The notes under the pieces are model-generated. The model was not told where the DNA came from. It did not search any database and saw nothing but the letters and a program-made list of their open reading frames with translations. Of a stretch of DNA of 64,000 nt, positions 1 to 12,560 are shown piece by piece. The translations under genes were made by a program, and so were the position numbers. Source of the DNA: Gorsachius magnificus. Lineage: Eukaryota; Chordata; Aves; Pelecaniformes; Ardeidae. The stretch spans positions 65,858,599-65,922,598 of the forward strand of contig CM067084.1 in NCBI GenBank assembly GCA_034008185.1, given 5' to 3'. How positions within the stretch are numbered: position 1 is the first letter of the stretch; every line of letters starts with the position of its first letter.

Positions 1-1100
1 ACCTGTGAACTGCAATTCTTAATTCAGAGTACAGTGTGAGCTAATCAATATCCCTACAGTAATCCAGTTCTCATTATAAAGGTCTAATCCTTTCCCAGTG
101 AACTCAGGGATTGGTTTTGCCTCTCAGCACAGGCAGGATCAGAATTCAGCCATATCTTGACCAATGCTATAACCTCTGATAAAGACAACAGAAAATTCTA
201 TTGATGTGTGAATACAAGATATTTGATGGTTTAAGTTGTGACAGGTTTTAAATAAATTTTTCCATCTGTTTATGAAAAGACAAGTTTGAAGGAAAAACTA
301 AGCAGTATCCTTTAAGACAGCATCCAGCATGTTAACTGTTGAAATAGGATAACTATGCTAAATTGGTACAGTATTTTCTTTTTCTCTTTCTTTGTCTAAT
401 AATAATAACGATAGGGGGGGAAGGGGGAGTAAAGATACAGATTTTCCAAGCAATGTTGTCTTCTAAGCCAAAAACAAGTCATCAAATCCAAATCCAGGTA
501 GGAGCACAGTGGCTCGGTTAGCTTTTCCACGTGAGTAGAGTGAATTTTCAAAAAATTCTCTGAAGCAAGAAGTATTTTATTGTCTAAACCCCAGATTTTC
601 CATGTAAAGGTGTTTTACAAAATACAAGAATGAGATAAAAGAATCCTAACCCTTTCTAGCTGAAGGATTCATTGTTTTAATTAATTATCAGTCTGAGCTC
701 AACCTTTTCTGTTTGCATACAATGTTACTGCCAGATGCCAAACCTGGAATCCTGGGCAGATGGATCAATCATGCTACTGTATTTTATTTCCTTTCTATAA
801 GCAAGCCCTGGGTCTCCAGGCAGCAAAGTATTTAACATTAGTGTGAGTAAAGTGCTTAAGGTTTAAGCATCTGTTTAGGAGCTTTACTGGATCCGTTTTA
901 TAGTTAACTAACTGACAGACTTTGAAATGATCAGAAAATTAACTTGTTATTTAATGACACTGTTTTGGAAAGAAAATTTGTATTACTCATAAGTATTACA
1001 GGTAGGAGGAAGTGGCTGATGACGAACATGACAGATCATTGATACACGGATCTCAGATTGCTTGTTAAGATAAGTGGAAGTGGGGGATACGTGTTGTAGT
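1..1100. other. Unique AT-rich non-coding sequence
   Basis: I see no gene, repeat family or RNA here. The only local structure is a short AAT run (about 398-408) followed closely by a G7 and a G5 run separated by AA (414-427). Stop codons are dense in all frames. Confidence 0.6.
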
Positions 1101-1149
1101 ATGGTCAAATGGAGACGAATAAGGGACAAAGCCAATGCTTGGAAAATGG

Positions 1150-1620
1150 AGACTCTGTTGTGGGAAGTTGTGGTTTTAAAGGGCTTTCGAGTTCTGGTAA
1201 ATAATCAGCTAAAGGTGAGCTGCCAGCTAACAAAGTAGGGAAAGCAATGTCATGTTTGGATAATGGGTAAATCTCAAGTAAAGGATAGGAAAAAGATTTT
1301 ATTTTGGGGGGTCTGGTGAAAATCCAGTGAGACCTTGGGTTCAGTTTTGGTGCCCACTTTTCAAGAAAGACGATAATACTTTGGAGAGTGTTGGGAGAAA
1401 AAAAGAGAAGAATGGTTAAAATATTTTTTTAAAATACGCTTTGCAATGAAAGAATCTGAGATCTCCATCTGTTTTCTTATCAGAGGAGGTTACTTAGTCC
1501 TGGTGTACAAGTACTAAAATAGAGAAGAAAATTCTAGAAGGTTACAGACAAAAGCAAACAACACTCTGAGACTGGAAATTGAGGGCACTTTCTTAAATTA
1601 ACCATTGCAATTCACTTTTC
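1150..1620 (+). mobile_element. Ancient CR1-like LINE fragment (C-terminal ORF2 region)
   Basis: This is a decayed fragment of a CR1 non-LTR retrotransposon in sense orientation. At about 1313-1390 the plus strand still reads a peptide close to the CR1 ORF2 signature VRPxLEYCVQFWCPxFKKD; here it is VRPWVQFWCPLFKKD, followed by LESV. Downstream, about 1450-1545, are degenerate matches to the CR1 stretch that encodes the turn between the 'LF.L' helix and the 'YKYL' segment. At 1575-1605 there is a match to the 'RLEI...VNHWN' coding region. Upstream, 1180-1290, weaker similarity continues. Many indels and stops make it non-functional. The pattern resembles older amniote CR1 subfamilies rather than the younger avian ones at 7.3 and 26.6 kb. 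The boundaries are approximate and the 3' terminus is not obvious. Family assignment is by motif recognition only. Confidence 0.75.
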
Positions 1621-3379
1621 AAAATCAATAGAACAAAGTACCTAAGATTTTTAACCCTCTGATTCCCTATTGCAGAAAACATATAAATAGGTGTTTTTTC
1701 TTAAAAATCTGTGCTCCTGTTTGAAAAAGATCCTTTTCAAAAAACATTCATGGTCTGAGTTACACAGAGGGGTCAGTTTTCTTGACAGCAATGCTTCTTT
1801 CAGCCTTACCTTTTCCCGACAAGAATCTGTAGAAAGCAGTTCAGTCCCTGCTTTTAGCAGAAAAAAAATCATACTAGTTTCCTCTTTGGAGAAATGAGAA
1901 ATGCCTCCATAAAAACAGTAGGTACCTTCCTTTCTCAGAGTCTGTGCTACATTTACACTAAAGTGGCTCTTAAAATTATAATACCCTTTATATGCATGAG
2001 GAAAAATACTGAGAATTAGGGAAGAATGGACACTTTACCTTTGGGAGTCAAAACGGCACGGCAAAGAAATGCAAGCCTAACGCCACCTCATATTAACCAA
2101 ACAGATGGCCGAGTTAGCTGAAAATACTGTGACTTGAAGTACTGCAGGACATGAGTATGATCTTCGCCGATGAGGGCTGTGGATGGAGCCGCCCCCTTCC
2201 CTAGGACTGGTGCACAGGAAGGTAAGCACTCCTGCAGGTGCTGCTCCATGCACCCAGCACAGTGCCAGCGCTGCTGGTCAGGAAGGAGAGAGTGGTTCAG
2301 CTCCATAAAGTAGCAATGCTCCAGCACTATTCACTATAAATGTGGCTAATAAGTCCTGTTTTTCAGAAGGGATGAATGCTTTGGGAACTGCACCGTGACG
2401 GCACTTTAGGGATCTTTAATCAGTGGAAATTTGGTGCTACTGCTTAGTGAATTGTATTCTGAGGATGTGGGCACTGCGCTCCCTTGCCTGGTGCAAACGT
2501 GCCCTCCGCGCAAGTGAAGTGTGCCCTGTGCTGCCTGCTCTGTGCGGTGAGATCAGGAGTAACGGAGGTTCTCTGATGAAAGTGTAATTGCATGCGCAGT
2601 GTTATTTATGACTCAGTTGAGTCTACACTTGAGAGATACCTGGTGATAAGGAGTATAAGCATTTACAGGACCGCATTTGTGATTTGCCTCGCTTTTCCAG
2701 ACCCCATAAATGGTACGATCCCCTGATAGTTTGTTGGGTTTGATAATAGTATCACTAAATCCACTGCATGGAATACTGCAATTACTTTCTTACAGGTTTT
2801 GCTTTTTGTACTCTTTCTTTGGCAATTGTTTCCTGATTCACCTCTGTAGCATTAAGATTACACTTCACTGAGCCAGCTAACATAAAGAAGATAGGAAGTG
2901 CCTACATCTTTTCCCTTGTTTTTTCCTCCGAGTGTTTTACACAAAGCAAAAGATCTGTTTAAAGCCACAAGCGGAAAACTTCTACTTGTTTTTAGAAAGT
3001 CTGTTTGATATTTATATTTATTTATGTCTCTGAGTTTATATGAATTTCTTTTAATTACAGTGCCATTGTAGCCTGTTATGGTGTTGCCTAAATCATGAGC
3101 TAAGTTGTACTGAAGATCAGAGAATCAGTGTGCTTCGTTGTCCCATTCTGTACTCAGTGCTCCTAATTTAGGCTAAGACACTGCTCACCTTCTCCCCCCT
3201 TCTAAAATTACAGAAATGTCATTAGGATTCATTTTTTTCTTTATGAATGGTTAATATAGATGAACCTAAGGGCAGAAGAAAATAGTCAGGTTTTAACAAC
3301 ATCACATTGTCATATACCTCTATCTTAAATTGTAGAAGGAAGAAGCTTTAGAAATCAAAGTCCTTTAAAAGATTGGTAG

Positions 3380-3512
3380 CATTTAGGCTTGATCCTGAAT
3401 GGTACTGAGCATTCTTTCCCTGGTCCTGTAAATTCTTAACTTTTAAGTTCTCTGCAGCTGTCTTTGTGTTTAAGTGTTTTGTTGGATTTGGGCCAGAATG
3501 CTCAGCGTTATA
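3380..3512. repeat. Possible old sauropsid interspersed repeat
   Basis: The segment opens with TTGATCCTGAATGGTACTGAGC and ends near GGGCCAGAATGCTCAGCG. Both resemble the 'GATCCTGC...GGTGCTGAGCACC' type motifs I associate with a dispersed, partly palindromic repeat common in turtles, crocodiles and birds. The match is short and diverged, the family name is not known to me, and chance similarity is possible. Confidence 0.35.
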
Positions 3513-4935
3513 ACTAAAGAGGTTTAACCTGTGGAATCTGGATCCCTTAAACTTGAAATCAGACCTCTAACATTTCCAAGACCAGCAATTAAAATAACTT
3601 TCAATCTCTCTTGGCTAAAGTATTGATTAAGAAACAAATTTTAATCATCATCAGTTGTGCTTAGACTCTGACTTGCAAACAGCTGCACATCTGCTTAACT
3701 TTACTGACTCATAGACTTCAGTGTTAACATGTAAAGTCGTTAAGTGATTTGGAGAGAAAATTATCTTTACTATTACCATGTCTCCTCACTGCAGTTTTTT
3801 CACAAGGAGTACTGTACGACTGAGGTCTTCTGGTAAATGGTAAAGTATTTTGGTCCAACTTCAGAGATACCTCCTGCCTTCTCTGACAAAGTTTGACTTC
3901 AGTTATGATAAGCAAGGAGGCATTTTCTTGCTGCAGTTTGTAATTTGGCAGGGGGATATTTTACCGGTTGTTAGGAGAGAAATGAGTTCTGCTTCCTAGT
4001 TAGGACTTTGTTTTCATTGGATGAGAATGAGAGCAAATATTTGGACATAAATGTTTTATGGCAGTACCATATGGTCCTTGGTATTTTACTTTTAATTTTT
4101 TGTAGTTGCATTAAAATTCCTTTAATATTACCAATGTATTTAATTTAAAAGATAAATGTTGCATGTAACCTGAACAGCTGTTTTTTCCTAAATTTGCTAT
4201 AGCATCAAGAGTTTTGCTTCTTCGAAACCCAGTGGTTTATCTGGACATTTTATCTCTCATTTGTTTGTGGAGAACTTGTTTCTCTTTTAAACTAATAAAT
4301 ACCATGTCAGTTATATTGCATTGTCACAGCTTTGCTCTTAACTGTAGTTTGTGATTAATTTCTAATAGCAATCAGTGAAATTAAATAGTTGGTTAATATG
4401 TGTTTCCAGGATTTTCTTCGCCTTGAAAGAAATGGCACTAAATTAAACAGAAAGAACCACCAAAACAAAACTCTTCCATTTTTTCTTTTTGTCTTCCTTT
4501 CCTGAAGGAAAAAAATTCCCTTAACTGGCACTGGAGACTCAAAACTGAAGACTTACCTTATTCTCTTTCCCAGGGTAGTATTACAGGGGAAATGAGCTTC
4601 AAAATCCAAAGGCCCTTGCAGTACCTGGGGACTTGCTGGGACAAATGAAACACACAGGGGTTTAATCTTATGAGTGTGTTCACAGAAGAAAAAAGTTATA
4701 TTGGAGTAAAATTACTGTAGGGTTATCACTCAGTATTTTCCAGTGTCCAACAGTGTGCATGCTATTTAACAAAAGCAAATAGAGAGTAAGAGCTATACCC
4801 AAACAGCTCATGTGCACTAAATCATACCCTAATAAATTGGGAAGAAGGGCAATGAGAGCATTTGAAAGAATCTTTTAACTACATCTGGCCCACAGTCCTC
4901 TTGTTTCTCTTTTAAAAATTCTGGTGGGTTTTTGG

Positions 4936-4958
4936 TTTTTTTTTTTGGGGGGGGGGGG
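4936..4958 (+). repeat. T11G12 homopolymer junction
   Basis: Eleven T residues are followed directly by twelve G residues. Seen directly in the sequence. The run length may be unreliable if the sequence came from noisy reads. Confidence 0.95.
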
Positions 4959-7309
4959 AGAATAAGATTTCATATCAAAGCCTAATTTTATACTTATATT
5001 CTAAAAACTTATTTTTCTGTGAGAAGTTAATTCAGTAATAGTCACCAGATGGTGTGCAAATACTAATGAGGGGATGTTATGACTCTTGGGTTCCTTGTGG
5101 AGGTTGTAGGAGTCGGCATCTTGCCATCAGAAAATAGATGCCGGGGGAGTAGAAGTGCTCCCTGGGGAGGATGTGACTGGACCAGCAGGGCTTCATTTTT
5201 GTTGCTGCTTTGTTGGTGGGAGTTCTATGAGTTGTAAGAAAGTTTCTCTTCATTAGTTTTAATGAAAGAGAAAATGGTGGGACGTGGTGCTCTGTATCAC
5301 TATTTTGAAGAGTGTGATTAATCTTCATTTTCATCGAACCTGAGCAAATACTTAATACAGTTTTTAAAAGTGAAGTAAAGCACTATTGCAGCCCAGATAG
5401 ATTTGGAGTTTGGGACACAGGGCGAGATGGACATTTATGGGATAAAGAAACAGTTATTTCGAGGAAGAAGGGAAATGTTCTTATTTTTTCTAGTGGAATA
5501 CTTAATGCTACCTCTTTAGAATGATAATGCTGTGTGTTCTCTGCCATATGATTTATTGCTAGTTAATCCATCACATCTGTTCTCTGTCCCAGTGGTGGCA
5601 TATAAACATTGTAAGGCAAGCAAGATGAAACAGAGCTCTGGGATGTCTTTTATAGCAGATCTATGTAAGTGTGAAAGTAGAAATGTCTGTTGATTCATAG
5701 CAGCATGCTAAGGAGCTTCTAGGCAACAATGGGCACTGACATGTCAATTCCCTTGTGTGACTTGGGCTCTCTTCCCATCCACTCACTCACTCATCCCCAG
5801 AATTTACACTGCCAAACTGAAAGGGAAAAGAAAATGTTGACAAATACATAACACTGTCTCTTCCAGATACATTGCATTTATATTTGCCAACAGGAGAGCT
5901 ACTGACTTCAACTACTGAAAAGCCTTGGGACACGTGTTCGGGGTTTAGTAATGAGTTGCGGAGTACTGTGCTGCTATGGAGAAGTCTGACGCAAGATGAT
6001 GTTGTCCAATCTGAAACAGGTCATTGGTCTCATTCAGGTGCATGAAAGGTGTTCCCAATGTGTGATGATGTTCTTTAACGCCCTTCCTGGTGAAAATTAT
6101 TAGAGACAGAGACCTCATGTGTAGTCCTAACATTTAAGATTGAGACATACTTGTGAAGCACCTTGGAGGACTGCATTTCTTCTGTTTTCAGAAGTTAAAT
6201 TTCAGAATAGTTAAATGTCTACTGTTGTAACCTTTTTATGAATACTAATCTTACTCAGAAAAACAGTCAAATCACAGCAATTTTTTATGTAATAGCTTGG
6301 TTATGAGTGTACCTGAATACATATGCACCTGCAGAGAACAAATTGATCCACTAGGAGCTGCAGATATGTCAGCTTTATTAAGAAACAATACAATTATTTT
6401 AAGAATAATATTGCCTGCATGGATGTTATCAGTGAAGCATGTAACATGACATATGAAACATGATGAATTTAGGGAACTAAAAAGATGGACCACTTTACAG
6501 ATAGACAAAGTATGTCTTAGTACACCCCAACCATCATTCCCCTACTTCAAGCTTGGCTATATTTTAGTCTTACATGCTTTGAGTGAAGCATACTGTGATG
6601 ACTTCTGGTTCTAGGTTCAGAAAACCAAAAAAAGCTATTTTGTGAATTTGATTCACCAGGTTCTGGAATTTGACACACATCTTCTGTAAATACAAAGAGG
6701 TTTTTAAAAAATCTTTTTCTAAACCCAAATTCTGTGTGGTTTCCATTTTTCTTCAGGCCTAGATGAATTTAAGACATGTTAGCTTGCATAATCCAAGACA
6801 TTTTTTTTTCTTTTCATTCTATTAATCTCTGCTTGTAATTGTAAGTTATATGTCAAAAGCTAGAATGTATATCCATATCTTGCCAATGAAATTTGTATAT
6901 TCTCCATTATTCAGGTTATTCAAATGGAGACCATTAGAACTAAAAGCATTTTGCTTTCTTCATAGCCTGCTATATCACAGATTCCCATTGGAGCTGCCTG
7001 AACAAATCCTGCATGTGTAACTGGCATGTCGGGACATAGATCTGAAATCTGCTTCCATTAACTATGGTGATGGTATTTATAAAAAAAAAAACAAACAAAA
7101 AAGCCCACATTTGGGAACCTGTAGTATATGGAGATAAGGACTTGATCACTTGTGTCAGCAGTTGTTGGCAAATCATTTTCCCTGTGGAGCTCCTCAGCCC
7201 CCCAACAGAGTTTCTGTTTGCATCTAAACTGGTATGTAAAGATGAGAGAAATTACATCCTGCTGAACATCCATTGAAGTTTCAAATGGGTTTGGATGGGA
7301 AATTTGGTA

Positions 7310-7872
7310 ATCACAGAATGGCTGAGATTGGAAGGGACCTGTGAAGGTCATCTTGTCCAACCCTTCTGCTCAAGCAGAACCACCTAGAGCAGGTTGCCCA
7401 GGACTTTGTCCTCGTGGCTTTTGGATATCTCAAAGGGTGGAGATCCCGCAAGCTCTCTGGGTAACCTATTCCAGTGCTCAGTCACCCTCAGAGTAAAAAA
7501 GTGATTCCTGATGTTCAGAGGGAACCTCCTGTGTTTCAGTTTGTGCCCATTGCCTCTTGTCCTGTTAGTGGGCACCAATGAAAAGAGCCTGGTTCTGTCC
7601 TCTATGCACCCTCCCTCCAGTTATTGATGTGCATAGATGAGATCCTCCTGTGCCTCTTCTTCTCCAGGCTGAACAGTCCTAGCTCTCTCATATGTGAGGT
7701 GCTCCCATCCCTTCATCATCTTCGTGTACCTTTGTTGGACTCTCTCTAGTATGTCCATGCCTTTCTTGTACTGGGGAGCCTGGAACTGGGCATGATACTC
7801 CAGGTGTGGCCTCTCCAGTGCAGAATAGAGGGGAAGGACCACCTCCCTTTACCTGCTGGCAAGACTCACTGA
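7310..7872 (-). mobile_element. CR1 LINE, 5'-truncated, minus strand
   Basis: This is the 3' part of an avian CR1 non-LTR retrotransposon inserted in antisense. On the plus strand it begins with the reverse complement of the CR1 3' end (AATCACAGAATGGCTGAG, then TTGGAAGGGACC) and the usual 'gtccaaccc...caggttgccca' block. On the minus strand, 7842-7621 encodes a peptide with LPLYSALERPHLEYHAQF and ILERVQQRYTKM. The same frame continues at 7578-7384 with [14 protein letters not shown] and HWNRLPRE. These are the C-terminal ORF2 landmarks of CR1. A TAA stop at 7623-7621 interrupts the frame, so ORF2 is dead. The element stops near 7872, inside the region that would encode the C-terminal third of ORF2. 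Such 5' truncation is typical of CR1. No target-site duplication is evident, as expected for this family. Confidence 0.97.
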
Positions 7873-7874
7873 AG

Positions 7875-10800
7875 TCAAATCAAACGAAATAGTAATCAAA
7901 TAGTACCTCTCATAATTTGTATTCCATTGTACCAGCTGAGATACAGCCACATCTAACCTTCTTATACCTTCATTTTTCAAGCACTTGAAATCAGCTTCAA
8001 TCTCTGATCTCTCTTCAGTTCCTGCTAGACTTTTCATATGGCCATTAGAATAAGAAATTACACTCTACAGGAGTGTATTGTTTTCAGTTTGGGAAGTTGT
8101 ATAAAACAACTCTTATATATAGAAAAGCAGTTTCTACACAGTTTCATTTGTTAGGTATTATGGAAGTGCCTGGGACGTAATCAAACACCTGTACTGATTT
8201 GTGCTAAGCCCCATATGGACAGCTAGAAAGGAAGAGGGTTTGCTGTGGCTGTACTTGTAAATTAAGCAGCGTCCAGGAGTGTTCCCAAGCACTGCCATCC
8301 TGCTGGTACTTTGGGAGAACAATTCCTGACATGGCTTTTGTCTGTGCCCACTAGCACTTTCCCAAATGATTCCTACATATAGCTCAGAAACTAGCGCAGT
8401 TGAGGGACCAGTCCCGAAAGGCTGTTAGCTTATGTCCACCCTGTTTTGGATGCTCATACTGGTTTGTGATACGGCTGCTCACCGTTCTGCGCCTGCTGAC
8501 CTCAGTGCTGTAGTATGGTCTCAGGCACATTTAAGTTACTACTGTAGGCTTAACCTCTGCCTCTGGGTCCCATGATGCCTCCAGTATGTGTGCCAGGATA
8601 TAACCAGAGAAATAAAGTTATAGTGGGGAAAAAGCTAAATGAACACAGTGGAATAATAAAGTAGAGCTTATAATTCCTGATCAATACCAGATGGAAGAGA
8701 TTTGTAAATACCATAGCAAAAGTAAAGTTAAGAAAGGGTTTAAAGGATAAAGTAATGGCGTTTTAAAAGTTTGGTGGGGCTGTTCTCTCTGCATACCAGG
8801 GCGGTCTGAGAGAAATTGTCACTGCTTGCAGGGCAGCAACAAGAATTTGCTATTCATGTTGTTGTCAGAATGAAATGGGGGACAGTGGCTCAGTAAGGTA
8901 AGAGATCTATGTAACGGATTGTTGTGAAGTTCTGACAAGATGTATCATTTACTGAAGTGGAAGTCATCAACCAGTGAGCCTGAGGGCCTGTGCAGTTTGG
9001 TACAATATATGGCAAACTAAGGCCTCCCTCAGAAGTTTCCAACAAAGAAGTCATATCAATGCACCAAAAAGTGGCTTAGTCTTGTAATTTATGATACTCT
9101 GAGGGTCAGCAAATACAGCTGCAAATTACGTGTACTGTAGTTACATATATTTCTCAACACAGATATGTATAGTCTATTAATGTATTAGTTACTTAACCTA
9201 CCAAATGTTAGGTAACTTTTCTTGTCGGTTTTATCAGTCTTCACAGCTCGTGTATTTGCAAAAACACGAGGATGGGAGAAGTTAGCAGAAATTTTTTTTC
9301 CTTCTAGACTTCTGAGAATATAACTCTATCTAAGGAGAACGGAGATCTTAGTAAAAGCACGTTAGTGCAAAGCAGTATTTCAGGGTTGGGGGGAAGGAAA
9401 AAGCAACCAAGCAACTCGCTACTGTTGTCGGATTTGACATGCCCCAGGCCACCCCGGCAATGGATTAAGTAGGTAATATAGATCCTGAGAGCTTTCTTTG
9501 CTTCTCACCTTTTTGTTAGACTGAACTATGGTGGTTTTGCTTAGCTTTGAAGCAGAAGTTACTAATAAAAACACAATACCAAAAGTGCTGTTTGCCATGA
9601 TTCAGTCCAGTGGCAAACTCTACAGTAGCAGCTAATCTGGAGGCTAAAACTGATTTCCAGTGAGCTGCTTTCTATATTTAATTCAAGGGCAGATCATACC
9701 ACATTCCCACTGACACACTCAAGCAGCAAAGACAAAAGTAGGACCATGAAACATGGAACCTCAAAGCTAAGTAATAAATGAGTTTGTTGGAGTAGTGAAC
9801 ACTTATAAGTCAAAGAGAATGAAGATGGAATTGAAGTCCTAGGAATTGCCAAGAGGTGTGTTTTCAATTCTGAAATCTTTTTTGCAGTGTGATGGAACTT
9901 CACCTTTTTTTAAGTACCATTTATTTCATTTTCATCTTAATCTAGATTTATTATGCAGCAGAAAAAAAAATAATAGTTTTTCAGTTGTATTTCAGTTAAG
10001 CCTTTAAACCACTGTGGAAATGGCAGAATAACTGCACTGCATGAACCTTGAAACTTTTTAAGGTGGTTGGATATCTAAATTATTGAAAAGCTTTTTTTTT
10101 TTGCTTTGGAGATAGCTTGAAGAGATCATGGCAGTTTTAAGAGGACTTAAAAATATGATTAGGAACTGTTTTTTTAAAATATGTAAGGAACATAATACAA
10201 ATAATGATTATATAAGTGTAGCTCTCCTGTGAATTATAAGTAGAAAAGACAGAGAATATCTTAAGGTTAACATTGTTATATGTGACAACAGCACTGACTT
10301 TTTATGAAGGAGGGGATAGACCCCAGGGTTGCTGTGTTGTTGCCCTTTGACACTGAATAGTTACAGTAAGTGCATTGGTAAATCTCCGTTTTCATTTTCC
10401 CAAACACTCTTACGGCACATGTCTAGGAGAACAAGCTGAGCTTGAAATGTGCACTTGGCATGTTGCATCTTTCTTTGGAAATCCATGTAAAACAGGATTG
10501 TCTTCCCTGAATGCATAAACTACTCAATGCTGAGTGCAAACTTAGTAAGTATTGCAGTTTGTTGACAATCCACAGTATTTCTGAGCAGGTTCAGATACTT
10601 TTCATATATCTGTTCAAATTACTTTTGAATTTCCATGGTAATAGTTTTATACTTGTAGATCACTTACCTTATGTTGGAAGAATTTTTTTTAATCCACTTT
10701 AATTAGGTAAACGATTATATGCTATACCTAGTTTAGCCTTCACCAGAGCTAGTATTAGTGCTACTTTCTTGCTTTTTGCATTGGGCTCTTTCTTTGCTAT

Positions 10801-11880
10801 GGAGCTGTCTTAGGATACAGGCTGGGACTTGGGTGTGAACGCCTGCTCTGCAAGACAGGACTTCAATGTGCCTAGCTGCTGCTCCTGTGGTAGGAGTTGC
10901 TCCTAATAAAGGCACCACGACTCCTGTGATCATGCCACCTGGTTACCAGGGCTGTGGTAAGCTGGGGTGCTCAGTGATGCTTTCCTTCAGACTTGTGGGA
11001 GATACGATCTGGATTTTTGGCGTACAAATGAAGGATTATGAGGAGTCTTTGAGAGGACTGCCTGAGCTAAGGTGGTTTTGTTTGCGTCTGGGCTGCCCCA
11101 TGAATGTTTAGCCTCTCAAAGAGAGTAGTCTGCCTGACCTTCACACTTATGGGTAGAGATTCATGTGTGCATGAGGGGAGATGGCTGTGTACCAACTCTG
11201 ACATAACTCCACTGAATTAACATATTTAAGACTATAAAACATCTTTCACAATGAGATTTTTCAGGCAAAAGAGTGTTTATGTTTACTTACTGATTTATAA
11301 CGGATATGAAAGTAAATGTTCATTAAACCTTTGCAATTAGGGAACTTTTCTGTTCACTTAATGATGACTTCAAATACTGTCTGATATGTGTCATTGTAGG
11401 AAATGTTACACTTGTCAGACAGTGCCTTGAAATGTGATTTTTTTTTTCCCGAATACTGTTGAAAATCATTATTCATTTATTAAGTGCCAAAAGTGTATTA
11501 CTGCAGCATGAGGAACAGAATAAGACTCAGTTTGGCTCCAAGGAGATTACAAGACAGCAGATATTTAAAGGAACAAATATACTGGGCGATTCAGATGTTC
11601 TGACTGGCAGTGGTGTCATTATTTTCTCTTCATCTGTCCTCCCTCATAGCTCACATGAAAGACGGCGAATGGGTAAAACACTTTTATCTAGGCTGGCGAT
11701 TGCTGCAAAAGAAAGATTTGGCCTGGGAAACACGAGCTGTCTACGTATGAGAGTAAAAGGGAGGCCTAGGTATATAGTTCTAAAAACCGAGTTTTCCTTC
11801 ATTACTGTGCCCCCTGTACAGCAAGAGGGCTGCAGTGCTCGCATCATTTAGTGGCTGGAGAAGCGATTTTGGTATGAGGA
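7875..11880. other. Unique AT-rich non-coding sequence
   Basis: No gene or recognisable repeat. The segment 8150-8560 is a little richer in GC and CpG than its flanks and could be an unrecognised old repeat. An open frame at 11459-11851 (+) is 130 codons long, but I see no conserved motif in it, and an antisense frame overlaps it. A short hairpin at 11377-11422 is listed separately. Confidence 0.55.
11377..11422. other. Imperfect 17-bp hairpin
   Basis: Arms at 11377-11393 and 11406-11422 pair at 14 of 17 positions. The outer eight pairs (CTGTCTGA / TCAGACAG) are perfect, and the loop is 12 nt. The stem is shorter than a normal microRNA precursor, so function is unproven. Confidence 0.6.
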
Positions 11881-11886
11881 CTATAA

Positions 11887-12020
11887 ATTTTATTTCTGAC
11901 AAGCAGTATGACCTTAGGGAAGTTATTTTATTTATCTGGGCTTCAATTCATCCAACTATAAAAAGTGGAAAATAATGATTTTCCACCTTTCCAAAGTGCT
12001 TTGAAAGAATTATAGGTACC
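11887..12020 (+). mobile_element. MIR/L3-type ancient repeat relic
   Basis: The order of motifs follows the widely shared MIR/L3 core. CAGTATGACCTTAGGGAAGT corresponds to 'tgtgaccttgggcaagt'. TCTGGGCTTCAATTCATC corresponds to 'tctgtgcctcagtttcctcatc'. An A-rich 'aaaagtggaaaataatga' follows, then AAAGTGCTTTGAAAG, which fits the L3-like 'aaagcgctttgagat' tail. The motif series is collinear over about 130 bp, so chance is unlikely, but MIR and L3 cannot be told apart here. Confidence 0.75.
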
Positions 12021-12267
12021 ATTTACAGAATATGCAAAATATTGGTAGTATTAAAGCTTGGGAAACCTTTTTTACCAATCCCTTGGGATATCCAGCTGCC
12101 TTAACTAGATTTTAGGTGCATCTCCAAATATTAGTATTCATAAATCAGTTTCAGAAAAGTTTTCAAAGCTATACTTCATGACCACATGTGGTATAATTCC
12201 TTACTAAAAGGAAAGCCCAAGGTATTTCTTTTTAATGTCATTAACAATTCCTCTGTAGAGCTTAGCT

Positions 12268-12560
12268 AGTGAATTTTAAAGGCTGATGGGCCTTCAAATG
12301 GTCATTGTCTAGTCTGAACCCCTGTTTAAAACTTACCTTAAGTCTAGTGGCTTTGCTTGAATGATAGATTATCTTTCAGGGGGGAAAAAAGAACAGACAA
12401 AAAAACCAAAACCTCATTCTAGTCTTGGTTTAAACATTTCTAATAATAGAAAATCCACTACACACCTTGGTAAATTGCTCTGAGGTTAATTGTGTTCACT
12501 GCAGAAATATGTACCTTTTTCTCTAGTTTGAATTTGCTTAGCTTCAGCTGAGGTTTCAGT
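12268..12560 (-). mobile_element. Ancient CR1-like LINE 3' fragment, minus strand
   Basis: Read on the plus strand, this is the reverse complement of an older amniote CR1 3' region. It contains GGTCATTGTCTAGTCTGAAC (the 'ggtcatccagtctgacc' block). The stretch GAAAATCCACTACACACCTTGGTAAATTGCTC (12451-12482) matches the 'gagaatccaccacttcccttggtagtttgttcc' block. GGTTAATTGTGTTCACTG follows, and then AGTTTGAATTTGCTTAGCTTC, which matches the region encoding the 'KLKLDKFKLE' part of ORF2. The collinear match runs about 290 bp. It differs in type from the avian-style CR1 at 7.3 and 26.6 kb and resembles the subfamilies common in turtles and crocodilians. It is too decayed to encode protein and is 5'-truncated. 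Confidence 0.87.

Larger units (their letters stand above)
1625..7308. other. Unique AT-rich non-coding sequence
   Basis: Mostly single-copy-looking AT-rich DNA. A slightly GC-richer patch lies at about 2160-2330 and 2460-2560. It contains a donor-like GGTAAGC at about 2220 but no convincing exon. A T11G12 homopolymer junction and a possible sauropsid repeat at 3380-3512 are listed separately. Frames of 60-100 codons in this stretch overlap each other on both strands and show no family resemblance. Confidence 0.55.

Noticed and set aside
11459..11851. 130-codon plus-strand open frame
   Set aside because: No family motif, weak start context and an overlapping antisense frame. No evidence of coding constraint is visible from one sequence.
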